From Dasyornis broadbenti (lineage: Eukaryota > Chordata > Aves > Passeriformes > Dasyornithidae): DNA of 64,000 nt. Both the position numbers and the translations under genes were made by a program. The DNA lies in NCBI GenBank assembly GCA_013397935.1, contig VZRN01002962.1:372001-436000 (forward strand), written 5' to 3'. Below are positions 1-12,200 of this stretch, piece by piece. Each line of letters begins with the position of its first letter. Within the stretch, counting starts at the first letter, position 1. The notes beneath the pieces are model-generated. The model made no database searches. It was not told the DNA's origin and saw only the letters and a program-made list of their open reading frames with translations.

Positions 1-3000
1 CTAATTAAGGAAGTCCAGCTTTATAGGTGGAGCAATACCAAAAAAGCACCAATAAAATTTTTAAAGCTCTCTAAAACATTTTAATACCTTATTTCATGTG
101 GCATATACAGAGTTATGATGGTTCATAAGGTATAAAGTTTTTTATTAGCGGTCCATTGGGGAGACTGCATAACTCAATCACTCCTTTGCAACTCATTTAA
201 TGCACATCACCACAGCTTTGACTAGCATACTTAGCACAAATTGAAGTCAGTAAAATACTTGACTCAGCAGCCGATTGCATACTTACACAAAGAGAGAGTT
301 AACTAGAAACTAATTTAGGGAATTAGTGGTTGGTTACAAAACACAGCATAAACACACCAACTTTTCTCCAGATTATATTACATTATTCCCCAAAAACTTG
401 CAGGTCTTGCAGTGTTTTCCCCAAAAAATGTATGGTGTAAAAATTGTAAAATCAAGTGACTTGTGCTTTAACGTCTTTTTATGAAACAAATGGTAAAATT
501 TATATGGGAGGTATAGCATTCATTTTCTCTCTCTCCCTTCATCTTCTTCTCCCTTTCCCAATGTTTAGACAGATTCACTTCAAATAAGATAAGCAGGACT
601 AGAAGGTTCTCCCTGCAAGAGCCTACTTGTTTCCATGCTTGACATCATCTGACACACCCAGGTTGTAAAAACTCAGCCTGTCCCCAAAGTGCACAGGGAT
701 GATGACACCACGCAGTCACTTCTCAGGTGACCATTGCTCTTAATTTCCTTCTTTTGCAGCAGTAGCTAGCAGAGCATCACAGATGGCATCTATATGTGTC
801 CAAAAGAGAATAGAGACTGGTCATCCTCTGTTATTTTATATGTCACCAGCATCAGGTGATTAATTGTGTTTTCAGCTGAGAATTTCCTTTGAATTACAAA
901 AATCTTGGTTAAAAACCTCCTGTTTATCATGGGACAAACACAGATGGCCATAGTATACCATTTTATTGTCTTATAATGTGGCATACTGATTTTCTGTAAT
1001 GAACTGGAAGCTTGTTATGTGCATCAGTGGAAAAGAGAAAAAAAAAAGTTCAACAGGAATAGATTAAAGACCCAGATATGCAGGTGCTTGAGAGACAAGG
1101 ATTTTAATTTAGATCTTTAGACTTTTAAGAATAAAGACTGTTTGATTCTTCCATTAAGATGACAAGAATTATTTCAATCTGTTCCTACTAATATTAGCCT
1201 GTACTGGTTGTATTTATAGAAGGTACACTTTTCAAGGCTACATGTGGCCAAGAAATGAAAATTTCCTTGGTTGACATTAGAACAAACAAATGATCTCCTG
1301 GAATTGTTTTCATGGAAACGTGAGAAAAGCCTGCTGGTTACATCATTTACCTGAAATCTACACACCAGCTTAAAAATTGCTGTGCTGTTCAACTCAAAAC
1401 AGGGATAAGCAATAGACCAGAGAAATGCAATGACCATTGGGTCTGAAAAAGCAGTCTTGCTTTGGCTTCATTGTTTAATTATTTATACAAAACAGTACTC
1501 CCAATAAGAGACTAAACTTGGCAACTGGGAATAAAAATGTATTATTCCTCTACATCCTTTTGAAAATCTATCTACAGCTGGCTGAGGTATATAGATTTGA
1601 AAATTGCAGAGTTGCAAAAAATTCCAGTGCACTGAATATATTCCATCCACATAGAGCTCTGACATGTCAGCTGGGTCAATTGTGTACCTTCCCAGAGCTG
1701 CAAGGGAGGTACAGATGTCCCCTGACATTACTTGATATTTACTAGACTTGAAAAAATATTATGCATTAATTTAACACATTGTCTGCCACAAAACAGAAGA
1801 AGGAGGAAGAAACAACCTAACTACTACAGAAAGCTGCAGGTTTTGTAAGAGGCAGGGATAAACATGCAAAACAGACAAGGTAGATGAATGAGATTGATAA
1901 GAGTCAAAGGACACTGGGACAGCTTAGAAATAGAAAAGTAATTTTTAAAGTGCAATAGCTGTGAACGTTCCACCCCGATTAAGAAATAAATAGTTATCGT
2001 GGTAGATTTCTCTCTTCCATTCCTTAGCAGCTGCTCTACAAACAGCATGATATCCTACTGAATTTTATTTAAGAGGCTGAGAAACCAGGTCTGCTACAGG
2101 CTTCTGCTGAGGAACATCAAGATCTTGTTAGTTTTTCAATATTCCTTCTTTTTTTTGTTTTAAAATATGTGCATAAAACTAGATAGATGGTGCCAAAACT
2201 GCTGAAACCACATAAAATCTCAGGCAAATTATTTCAACCAGAGCGATGATAATTCGGGAAACTTCAAAATTCACTTCAGAATTCTCCCCAGGTATATTGT
2301 TAAACTCGTATGTGACCCATGCCTTATTAAATGGCACCTTAATTTGAGAACTTCTAAGTGCCTTGAATGCTTGATCATTGAATCTAAATGTTCTGTTAAA
2401 TTCTTTTAACTTCCTCCTTATAAAACCATCAAAGTAAAAACCATATTTCAAAGAGCTAGTCCTTTATCAGCAGTTAATAGCTCAGTTCTGCTGTGCATAC
2501 GCAGGCAAAATCCTCATTGAAGCCAATGTCTAAGTTCAGAGACTTCTTTTTCACTGGATGCCTTTAAAGAAGTATGGAATTTCTGTCCCAGAAAATATAT
2601 GGCTCAAATTAAATTCCTACAGCAGTTAGATTCAAGGCTACAGCCCAGGGACTGGTGGGATATAGAACGGGGTGGATCCATCCAAGACATATGGTCTGCT
2701 AAGCTTGAGAAAACCAGGGCAGATATGGAAGAAAACCGGTGGCAATGAAGGAAGATTGGGTGCCATCATGGTGATTTAAAAGCAGAGAAAAATGGCCCTG
2801 GACTTGGAGTTCCAGAAAACCTCTCATTGTGCAGAAGCAGCTCTGCACTGGGTTGTCACAGTAGGGAAATTCCCACTGGAAGGGTACTGCAACTCCAGCA
2901 AGGTACATGTTTCCATTTGCTTAGCACATATCAGGAAGGGACCTCATCCTATGGCCAGCTTTTGGCCCTGAAGATTGACAGGTTATCATCTCTCTAACTA

Positions 3001-3535
3001 AAGGTACCAGGAAGTCTCCAGAAAGGGGCAAAATAAATTTGCATGCCGTCTTTTATATTTACTAGATAGTGGAACTAATGCAAATATCCACATTATTGTT
3101 CATATAGAAAACATAATATGTATCTTTATTTTTTGAAACTTGTTACTGTATAACTCTTCCCAGATTATTCCATTTTGAAACATTGCTTTCATAAAGACCA
3201 TATCTTACTTTAAGTTCTTTAATGATCAAGTTAAAGGACTACTTGGGAAGACAGTAAACACTTGCAGCAAAGTGGATTAATCAGTATCCTAACTGTAAAT
3301 CACCTTTGGAGTTGGCAACATCTTATGCTGTACAGCAGAGAACTCTGAGGAAGCTTTTCCAATAACAGCTGTGAATTAGTACATACAGGTTCTTCCAAAG
3401 CAGGTCTCATGTCACTTTTGTGCCTGCTATGATGATTCTGGATGTTCTGTTGTGTCCTCAGCCCTCACTGCTCTTATTGCCATAAAACTCTTCTAGGAAA
3501 AATCTTCTTCAGATTCCAGTGACCTCTGGCTTAAA
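1..3535. other. Non-coding AT-rich DNA
   Basis: I see no gene here. Open frames on both strands are under about 90 codons, overlap one another, and show no recognisable domain. A perfect octamer ATTTGCAT (POU-factor type) lies at 3037-3044. A single octamer in AT-rich DNA is expected by chance, so it is noted only as a landmark. Confidence 0.6.
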
Positions 3536-3540
3536 AACAA

Positions 3541-3635
3541 TAAAATAAAATAAAATAAAATAAAATAAAATAAAATAAAATAAAATAAAATAAAATAAAA
3601 TAAAATAAAATAAAATAAAATAAAATAAAATAAAA
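3541..3635. repeat. (TAAAA)19 microsatellite
   Basis: An uninterrupted pentanucleotide array of about 19 copies of TAAAA, with an A-rich lead-in from 3532. It lies 75 bp upstream of a CR1 3' end. Its perfection suggests recent expansion and probable length polymorphism. Confidence 0.97.
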
Positions 3636-3709
3636 TATTGTCACAGCCTCTCTAAGTTAATACAATTCAAGGTGAACAAACCCATGTATCACATTTTTCC
3701 CATCTTCCT

Positions 3710-3771
3710 CTGATCTGAACTCTTTCGTCTTAGATGTCTTTTCCAACCTAAATGATTCTGTGATTCTGTGA
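3710..3771 (+). mobile_element. CR1 LINE 3'-end fragment
   Basis: The sequence TTTTCCAACCTAAATGATTC followed by TGTGATTCTGTG is the sense-strand 3' terminus of avian CR1, including the short tandem tail that replaces a poly(A) tail in this LINE family. Only about 60 bp are recognisable, which is typical of the strong 5' truncation of CR1 copies. It is the only CR1 piece in the window on the + strand. Confidence 0.75.
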
Positions 3772-4433
3772 ATGCAATAAAAATCAGAGAATAAAGAAAA
3801 ATTGCCTGACTAATTTAAGTCTCCTAAAAGAGGCCACTCATACTCTTCATGACATATGGAGATGGTATTTTAGTGGTAGTGAGTTCCAGTGGAGCATTAC
3901 TTCAGCTCAGAAAACATGAATGTACCACCTTGTCATTCCAACTCCAGCACCAGCCTCTGGTACTGCTGCCAGTTCTGCTGGAGAACTGAAGAATCTTTCT
4001 TCCTGGTGGCCTCCTGATTCAAAGTTGGCCAGTCCCCCCTTAGTCCACTGTAGTAATGAGCTAAACATGTAGACTTCCTTAAGTTTCTCCCTTCAAGCTG
4101 TTTTCTCCGACCCTTGATTTTCTTATTCAAAATTTTCTGTGTATAAATGCTCATTCTAAAAACATCACCTTCCACTTACCTGAATTTTACAATAATTAGT
4201 AATAATTATGGGTTAGTGTCTTAAACTCAGTGGTTTTGAGTTTTTCAATCTCTGGGTACTCAACTTGTGAGGATAGAAGGGGCCTGGACCTTCTGGAAAC
4301 GTGCTTCTCCTTTTTGAAATGTCTAAAACTTATTTACATACAGCATCACCAAAATACTATAACCTCTGGTACTGACAACAGCGATCAAAAAGTCACACAA
4401 ACAATGAAAGACTGAGGAAGAAACCAGTTTTGG

Positions 4434-4470
4434 ATATATATATATATGTGTGTGTATATATATATATATA
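4434..4470. repeat. (TA)n/(TG)n compound microsatellite
   Basis: Alternating TA repeats interrupted by a short TGTGTGTG block, about 37 bp in all. Confidence 0.95.
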
Positions 4471-4647
4471 CGGGCACAGAATAGTTCCTATTAAAAGATT
4501 CCATGGTACATTCCATATTCACTGAGACAAGACCTTATTTTTTTAAGCCTGCTTCTGAATGACCCAAACACAGTAATCATGGATGCATGTACTTTTTTTC
4601 CCCCTCCTTCTGCTCGATCCTAAATTTAAATCATAATGCTGAACTTG

Positions 4648-4655
4648 TGACGTCA
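4648..4655. promoter_or_regulatory. Perfect CRE octamer TGACGTCA
   Basis: The palindromic cAMP-response element TGACGTCA (CREB/ATF family) occurs outside any CpG island. A CpG-containing 8-mer is uncommon in AT-rich, CpG-depleted bird DNA, so it may be maintained. No TATA box or island is adjacent, so it would be a distal element if functional. Confidence 0.35.
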
Positions 4656-7600
4656 CTCTCGATCATTTCCACATGGCTTCACTTGTAGGATCTAAAAGAA
4701 GGTGAAGCTCTCTTTTGTCAGCAAAAAGCTGATTTGGGGGTTGGAAGATAATTCAATGAAATTCCTAATAATGACAAGAAGACTTCAAAGAAGCCTGCAG
4801 GTATAGTCCTATTCTTTTTCAGTAAATAGTTGCTCTGCCTCAAATTTACCGCATTGATAGAGGTTCAGTTTTAAAGGGGGCTCTGCTCCTAAGGAGATCC
4901 TGAGTCTTCAGATGTTCCAGTTCCTTTAGAAAATCTTTCATGAATTTAAAATCAACAGGTGAGTTCCAGAAAATAAACCTCAGTGGAAACAGGGTAAGAT
5001 AACAGCATGGTGGGTTGCCCAGCTTCATATTTCCATTTTCTCTGGTACATTAGTTTTCTAAAGGTGACATTTTGGCTCTGATCAAATGGAAGGGCAAAGG
5101 TTACCAAATGGGAGGCTGTGGCAGCTCGAAAAGAGAACCAGTACAATGGTGGGGAAAGGCAGGCCACCAGCATTAAGCACAGAGAGATGTGGGAAACTGG
5201 CAAGAAGGAAGAGGATGTCATTTTCTGAGAAACCAGGAAATGAGCTCTGTGTTCAAGTATTTCTATTTATGGTATAAGAATGGTAAATATCGCAGGAGAT
5301 ATTTGATACTGAGATGAGGAAATATGTGTCAGGCCTGTTAGTTTTAAGCCCTTTTCTTTGCATGGGCTGCTTTTGTTCAAGGAAGTAACAATGGAAAAGG
5401 AGGGATTTGGAAAAAAAAAAAAAAAGGCTTCTGCTGCAGCATTTCCCAAACTATTTTTCCTGTGCCCCTCTCCCAAGTGAGCTCTACCATTCATGACCCT
5501 TCTCTCCCCTTTCCTCCCCAAACTCATTCAGCATCCAGCATTCAGGATTACAGCCGCTCATCACAGTTTGCAGCCCTGCCAGTATCTCTCATACCCCCCC
5601 TTCTTTCCCAGAGGGTGAGCCCTACTTTGGGAACTGCTATTTCCACTGGATTTCAGTTCCTGGCAACCTATCTGTAAAATACTTTGACCAAAAGGGAGCT
5701 GTTCCCCAGAGACTGTGATGCTAATTCTTCTGTGTGGTTCTGGTGTGAATTCAGAGTAATCTACTGGCTACACACCAGTGCTGTTCTGCTGGGCTTGTCC
5801 CTAAATGTGTAAAAGGAGAAAACCTCTGCAATGCATGTTTTAAGTGCAGCACCTCACTCCTCTGCCTTTGAGGTTAGCTGCATGGTTTGGTTAGCAGAGT
5901 GTCTCTGTGCTCATTCTCATTTCCAAAAATGTTCTCCTTCTTCTGCCAGTAGCCTTTATTAATTTAGATACTTTTTCTATAAGTTTCATTAGTTCTGTGT
6001 TTTAAAGGAGAAATCAAGAGCAGGAGGACGGGACACACCAGTTTTCACTGCTCTTTTTGAAAACATAAAGGCAGAAAAGTGTGCGACTCCTCTATGCTGG
6101 AGTCTTTCCCAGAGCTAACTCTCAGTCCCACATTTTATTTATACTGGCCAAAGCCACTGACTTGTTTACCTGAGTGAGTGGCTGCTCAGCTCCTGGAAGT
6201 CATTTACCTATCACTTACAAAGTGGAGACAACAGAAATGCTCAGCACTCTCTGTTTATCTACCCAAATATGGATTTTAAAGGCTCATTAGAGTCATTTGG
6301 CTTTGAAACCTCCCAGCCCTGGAATACCAGGTAAATAAAGCCAATAGGTGATTTGGTAGAATTTCTGCTATTTTGTTCAAAGGTTTCAAGATACTCAATC
6401 ACCTCCTCTCTAAAACAGCGTATCCTTCTCCCACTGTTTGTTTATATTTTCAAAGATAAAACATTGCATCTAAAATGAGGGAAGCAATAGTGAAATGCTT
6501 TGGGGAGAGTGTGGAAGTGAAGGGAAATTATTTGGAGTCATGATCTCAATGGCAACATTAGACGTAAAGTGCTTGCCTGACCCGTGCTCATTGACCCTGA
6601 GGGGGACACATCAGCACATCAGGCATCCTGTTCATCACACCACCCTATGTCTGACACCTATTGAGGTTCCTTGCCATGCACCAAAGTTAGGAGAAATTGC
6701 TGGATGTCATCAAGGTCCTTGTCATCTGGGGTACCCTGCATGCTTCCTCTTAGTGACAGCAGGTGAATTAGGTTTGTATAGGGATATACGCTCCTTTGCC
6801 TGAGACAGAGGTCACTAGGGATAATTCTAGCATGAACAAACTATGTTGCTGTTCCAAGCCTGCGCACTCGAGAGGTTTTTCTCCCTGTCTTTCCCACTGT
6901 AGCTTTGCTGAGAGATGTCCCTGCACTCAACCCACATTGGCTGCCGCTGTGTGCCAGGGCAGCCATCTCTGCCTGGCAGAGGATGCAAAGCAGCTCCTCA
7001 GGGAGTGTAGGGAGTACGTCCATCCCAGCTCCTGTCAGGCCAGCACTTGTACTTGTGTGGGATGCAGGTGATCTCTCAGTTTGTTTCCAAGACTGCTTGT
7101 TATATAAAAAAAGACAGTGACAGAACTGCACAGAAATACAATCTGATGTAAAACCACAGTGTTTTGTTACTTTTTAGAAAGGTTTTGTAATGTGCTTGAA
7201 TTGGCCACCTGGCTGCCTTTGGCTGTGACTGCTAATCCTTCAATATCTTTGAAGGTGTCCTTGATAATCGAAATTAGCTGATATTTTTAGAATATTTCAA
7301 ATTTTATTATCAGTCATGCAATGGACGTATCACTGAATATTTTTATGTCAATATGTTTAAAATGCTTAATCCCCTCAGAGAAATTTGCAATGTCTGAAAC
7401 CATGGATAGAAATCAGTTCTAAGTTTAAGAAGAGTAAGAAGTCAAGTAAATTTAGGAGGCAACAATTTTTCCAAAAGGCTTTTTCAGTCTCCTAAAACGT
7501 TGGGACAGAATTTTTGCAGTCTCCATAGGTGTACTGTATGGATACAGGGGATGTCTTCTCCATAAAACTGGGGTGCTCCAGGAGTGGGGCCCCAGGCCAA

Positions 7601-9689
7601 CACAGAGTTTCTAAACAGCTGAGGGGACTGTGACAGCAAAGCAGTGGTGTGCCCTGACACAGAGCTGGGGACAGCTGAGAAACCAAATCTATGTGTTTAG
7701 CAAGAATCAAAGTGGTCCAGATCTCACCCTGTGGACAAGATGTGAGGCTTAATCTGAGATGGGAGGAACTCTCTGCAGTGAGTCTTGCTTTGCCAAAATG
7801 GTCCAAATTCAACTCCAGTGAAAGAGTCTGCAGAAAATATGGTAGATGAAGGGCCTTGCCTGGAAGGTCTTCAATGCCATTCTGCTTGTGGAAATAAAGA
7901 ACCTCAGAAAATACAATCTTTGCATAATCAAAAATTATGTGACCTAATTAATACATCATGTACCTTCAGAAAGGAGTACCTTCTGTCAGTCCGTGTATCA
8001 ACCTTTCATAAATTTTTAAATATATTCCTGTCTTTTCAACAACCAATATGTAAAGGAACATAAGTGTGTTCATATCTTGATCTAATAACCATTGAGCTGT
8101 ACTAGTTATACACTTCTGGTTTTGCTAGGTGAGGTTGAAATTTAGGCCAGTTTCTCAAAAGCATTACTGATGTCACTTCTTTTTAATATGCACTGTACTG
8201 TACAATGTTTATCAGAACACCTTCCAAGGAATGTCTATGATCTAAACAAATGTCTTTGAGATTATTAATATTCAAAATGTTAAAAGAAGCTCTCTTATTT
8301 TTGCTTATTTTTTTACTCTCTTGAAAGACAAATTGAAATTTCAGAATCACAAAGGGCTTTCAAGTATATGGGAGTGAGATTTCTCCTTGGAAAGGTACAG
8401 ATAGCTATTTTCAAATCTGAGGGGCCCATGAGGAGTGTCTGGGCTTCTGGAATGAATTGCTGAGTTGTACGTACAGGTGCTAAGTGTGATTACGTCAAAG
8501 TGTAAGTGCAGGAAATGAGATCACCCAAAGGTACCACAGGCACTGCAATATTAAGAACTGGGTATTGCAACTGTATTTATCTCCAGGTTTCAAATCCCCC
8601 TGTTAAACCTACTCATTAAGTATTTTGTTAAAAGCTGTGAAGGAGACCAGGCTGGGGTAGAGGGATACAAAGAATTTGGAGTGAGTTTTCTATTAAAATC
8701 CACAGTCTGTTCTGTTTCTGATAATCTCTAAATTCTTTTGAAGAAATGATCATTATAACTGCGTCTAATCTGTTTTCAAAACAGACTCTGAAATAGCCAT
8801 TGTGTATGCACCTTCTGTTTTTATAACTTACGTGCTTTGATATTGTAATTGATGCAAGTGGGTGCAATTAAATCTTTATTTGGAAACTTGCACCAAAGCA
8901 AGTCATTCAGGGAAAAAAAAAGCCACCAATGTGCTTTGACTCTAGATTCTCACACATATTTGCACTTACAATCAAATCTTTTGTTCTGTTAAACTAACAC
9001 GGGCTGTTTAGCATAAGAAAGACAACACAGGCTGCCTTACGTGGTGCTAATTTGGGGAATAACAGTTGAATGGAAAAAAAAAAATTGCAGGAAACTCTGC
9101 TGTCCCAGTAAAAATGACCAGTTTTTATTTTAATAAGTAACTTACCACAAGTGGAGAGGTTTAAAAAACACCTGATGATATGCCAATGATTAATGTCACT
9201 CAGTGATAAAATACCTCTCCTGTTTTTCCTGAGAAAGATCACAAGAGAGATGATCAGATCTCTAGCTCAAAATTGTTTCTAAACTAGGCAGTGAATTCCA
9301 TCACTTTCACTTGGGGGGATTTCACATCAGCACAAGACAGACATGGATCAAGATTTGCAATTAATTGTTTGTTGGCATGTCTTTATTTATTAGTTCTGTG
9401 ACACAGCTATTGATCAGCCATCACATTGCTACTTATAATTCAGGTACTGCTGTCTCAAAACTTAGCTGTGGATTGGTTTGTGTGAAAGGAATTTTTGTAG
9501 AAGGGTAAGCATGATTTATTTCAGTGAAATGATCTGTCTGCTTGGTCCCACTGCAGGGAGAGGCTGTAAAAGCACGAAGCTTAGTCAGGCTGTCAGCTGC
9601 TTCTGGAAAAACTACAGGTTAAAAGCTTTTTTTCTTTTGCTCAGGGACTGTCAACTAACGGGAAAAATCTTAAATGTAATAAAACATGG

Positions 9690-9739
9690 TGTGTGTATGT
9701 ACATATATATATATTTATGTATATATACATATAATATAG
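9690..9739. repeat. TA/TG-rich microsatellite
   Basis: Degenerate GT then TA dinucleotide repeats interrupted by TTTATG and ACAT blocks, about 50 bp. Confidence 0.9.
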
Positions 9740-11678
9740 TTTCTTTTTCTTCTGAGAAACGTCAGGTCAGTCATTTTACCACCTATAAAGCAAAGTCAAG
9801 AAAGCACGCAGTGGGTGTAATCAGGTTTAAAAACCCTTACAGTGGGTTTAAAAACCTCAATATTCATTTATCTGGAAAATACCCTCTTGGCCTTCTTGAC
9901 ACCCAAAGAAGATGTCTTCAAAAGGGCACTCTTTGGCAGAATACACCTCCAGCATAAGCCAAGGTTATTTATGGAGTTCCCGACAGGAAAGGTCAGTCTC
10001 CTCGTGTCTCAAACAAGGGTGGCAGAGTCTCTAACATCAGTCAAAGTCTGTCATTACGAGGAAATCAAGCTCAACTCCACTGAAAAATTTTTTATTGTTG
10101 ATGAGTCTGGTTTAAATAGCATCTGGGCTAAAACCTAAAAACAATGCTTGTTATCTGAGGATTGCCTCTCGAGATAAACCAGCATCTCAGGGACATGTCT
10201 CATATCCTGTAGTAAGACAACTGCACATTACTAGAACACTTTTTGTCCCTAGTGCCATCCCAGAGTAGGTGACTGTTGTAAAATTTCTCCAGTCTGACTC
10301 GTGCTGAGTTTGTATGAGTTCCAAAATTTGCTTGTAGGACCAACTTGAGCCCATTTAAGGTGAGATTGTCTCTGAAGGAAGATGTGGGGTTTTTTTCTCC
10401 CTTGGCTCAATGATTCTGTGCCTTTTCTTGTGTCAGCACTAGCATTTTCATAGCTTTATGGTCTGATTAAACCTGAGTAAAATTTAGCCACTAAAAAAAA
10501 CCCCAAAGGGGTCAGCTAATGTTTATGCAAAAGAGTCAGCAGGAACAAGAACCATGTGAGCAGAGCAAGCGAAAAGGATGGATTGCTCCTTCCAGAGGTT
10601 TTTGCTGGATGTGAACCTATCCTTGGAAGCTGCATCACCTGCAGCTGGAGTACAGCTCCCAGCTGCCTCTGTGGAGCCGATTGTAGGACTGAATGTCAGA
10701 CGAAAGCTCTTACTACAGTTCTTTTGTAAATTATGATTTTTCAAAGTAAAAGTGACTCTCTGATAGCATCCAGTTTGAAGAAAATGTTAGAAAGGCCTTG
10801 GGTTTATTAAAGTGCAGAATAAAAACAAGTTTCGAAACTAGTTGCAAAATGGCATTTCTGTCCTTTTTTTAGAACTATGTGTACAGCCTTGGGAAGAGAA
10901 TGAGCCAACTATAAAAAATATTCTGAATCCCTTAGGACGGTACAGAGGAAAGAATAGCTCTGCCTTTTACATTAGTCCAGCTAACCAGGTTCTACCTTCC
11001 CACTCATCGATACTAGATCGAAAAGGAAAACTATTTATCCCTCCCTTCAACCAAATATAGAATTCAAATAAAAACAAAGTAAACCAGCCAGGCAAATAGT
11101 ACAACTTCCTGCTCCAGTCCCTCTAAAATTCAACTTTACTGACACAAGCTTGGAAAAGATTCAGTGTCCTAAATTACCACTGAGAGTAAATAATAATTAC
11201 ACTTGCCATGACAGGAGATTCTGGGTAAGTGTCAGCCTAAGGACAGCAGATGAGACTATCTGTTGGAAGTTTTCCTTTGCTGTTGTAGAAGGTTTTCCTT
11301 GGGCAGGGAGAGGCAAAGGAGGACTAAAGGGGTACTCAGGCCCATGGTGGCATCAAAAGCAGCAAATCCTTTTCCAGCCAGACTTCCATTCTGTCTGTTT
11401 TAGTTCTGACCCTTTTGTCTGCCCTGTGTCCCTTACCCTTTAGCGCTCACAGTCTGGGAAGTGCCAAGGGACTGTCTAAGTAGAGAGAGGGAATGTGGCT
11501 GCTGTGTTAAAGGGCAGTGGAGGAGAGTGGTGGGTACTGAGAGAGAAAGGGGCAAGCCATGAGGGTGAAGAACAAGATCCTCCTGTGCCACAGCTGAAGA
11601 GAAAGTACAGAGAGGAACAGACTGGCAAAAGGGTCAGGAATCTCTCTTCTGACCCACAACCTTTCAGAAATGCCACAC

Positions 11679-11777
11679 NNNNNNNNNNNNNNNNNNNNNN
11701 NNNNNNNNNNNNNNNNNNNNNNNNNNNNNNNNNNNNNNNNNNNNNNNNNNNNNNNNNNNNNNNNNNNNNNNNNNNNN
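11679..11777. other. Assembly gap (99 N)
   Basis: A run of 99 unresolved bases, followed directly by a T17 run at 11778-11794 and preceded by ordinary unique sequence. The homopolymer edge suggests that assembly or sequencing failed in low-complexity or GC-extreme DNA. Translations that pass through it are meaningless. Confidence 0.98.
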
Positions 11778-11994
11778 TTTTTTTTTTTTTTTTTAAATCT
11801 GACTTTTGTGAAAACCTCCTTGAGATGGATCAAGGATGGATGTTCCCCTAAGACCTGTTCCTAGCCCCTCCAAACTTTTACTCTTTCTTTGAAGACCTTT
11901 CAACTCCTTGTTGATCAGCTTGAATGCCCTCAGCCGCTTTTGCTTTCCTAAAACTTGTCTAACACCTTCTTGTTCTACAAAGTACCATGCCTTT

Positions 11995-12020
11995 TTCCTT
12001 CCTTCCTTCCTTCCTTCCTC
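11995..12020. repeat. (TTCC)n microsatellite, first array
   Basis: About six TTCC units, imperfect at the edges. A single ambiguous base (N) follows at 12040. A second, longer array of the same unit begins 117 bp downstream. Confidence 0.93.
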
Positions 12021-12136
12021 ACTTCCTTCTTTCACTGCTNTCTCTTTGCTGAGTAGGTAATGCCTTCTCATGCCAGTATTGCACCTGCTGTGAGTTTAAA
12101 GCATCTGCTTATTCGGTTAACACTTCATTTGTTCAC

Positions 12137-12200
12137 TTCCTTCCTTCCTTCCTTCCTTCCTTCCTTCCTTCCTTCCTTCCTTCCTTCCTTCCTTCCTTCC
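12137..12200. repeat. (TTCC)16 microsatellite, second array
   Basis: A perfect 64-bp TTCC array flanked by CACTTCATTTGTTCAC and TCCCCC. It produces an apparent reading frame of serine-phenylalanine-leucine-proline repeats that is purely compositional. Together with the array at 11995 it makes a polypurine/polypyrimidine zone of roughly 200 bp. Confidence 0.97.

Larger units (their letters stand above)
3772..11678. other. Non-coding DNA, no gene seen
   Basis: This stretch holds AT-rich sequence with two TA-rich microsatellites, one CRE octamer and an A15 run at 5411-5425. Open frames reach 159 codons (9478-9957, +), but that frame runs through a TA microsatellite and has no domain or splice logic. 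The slightly GC-richer part at 6500-7100 is open in several frames at once on both strands, which argues against coding. I see nothing else. Confidence 0.55.

Noticed and set aside
9478..9957. 159-codon + strand open frame
   Set aside because: It passes through a TA microsatellite that translates as alternating Tyr/Ile, and nothing else supports it.
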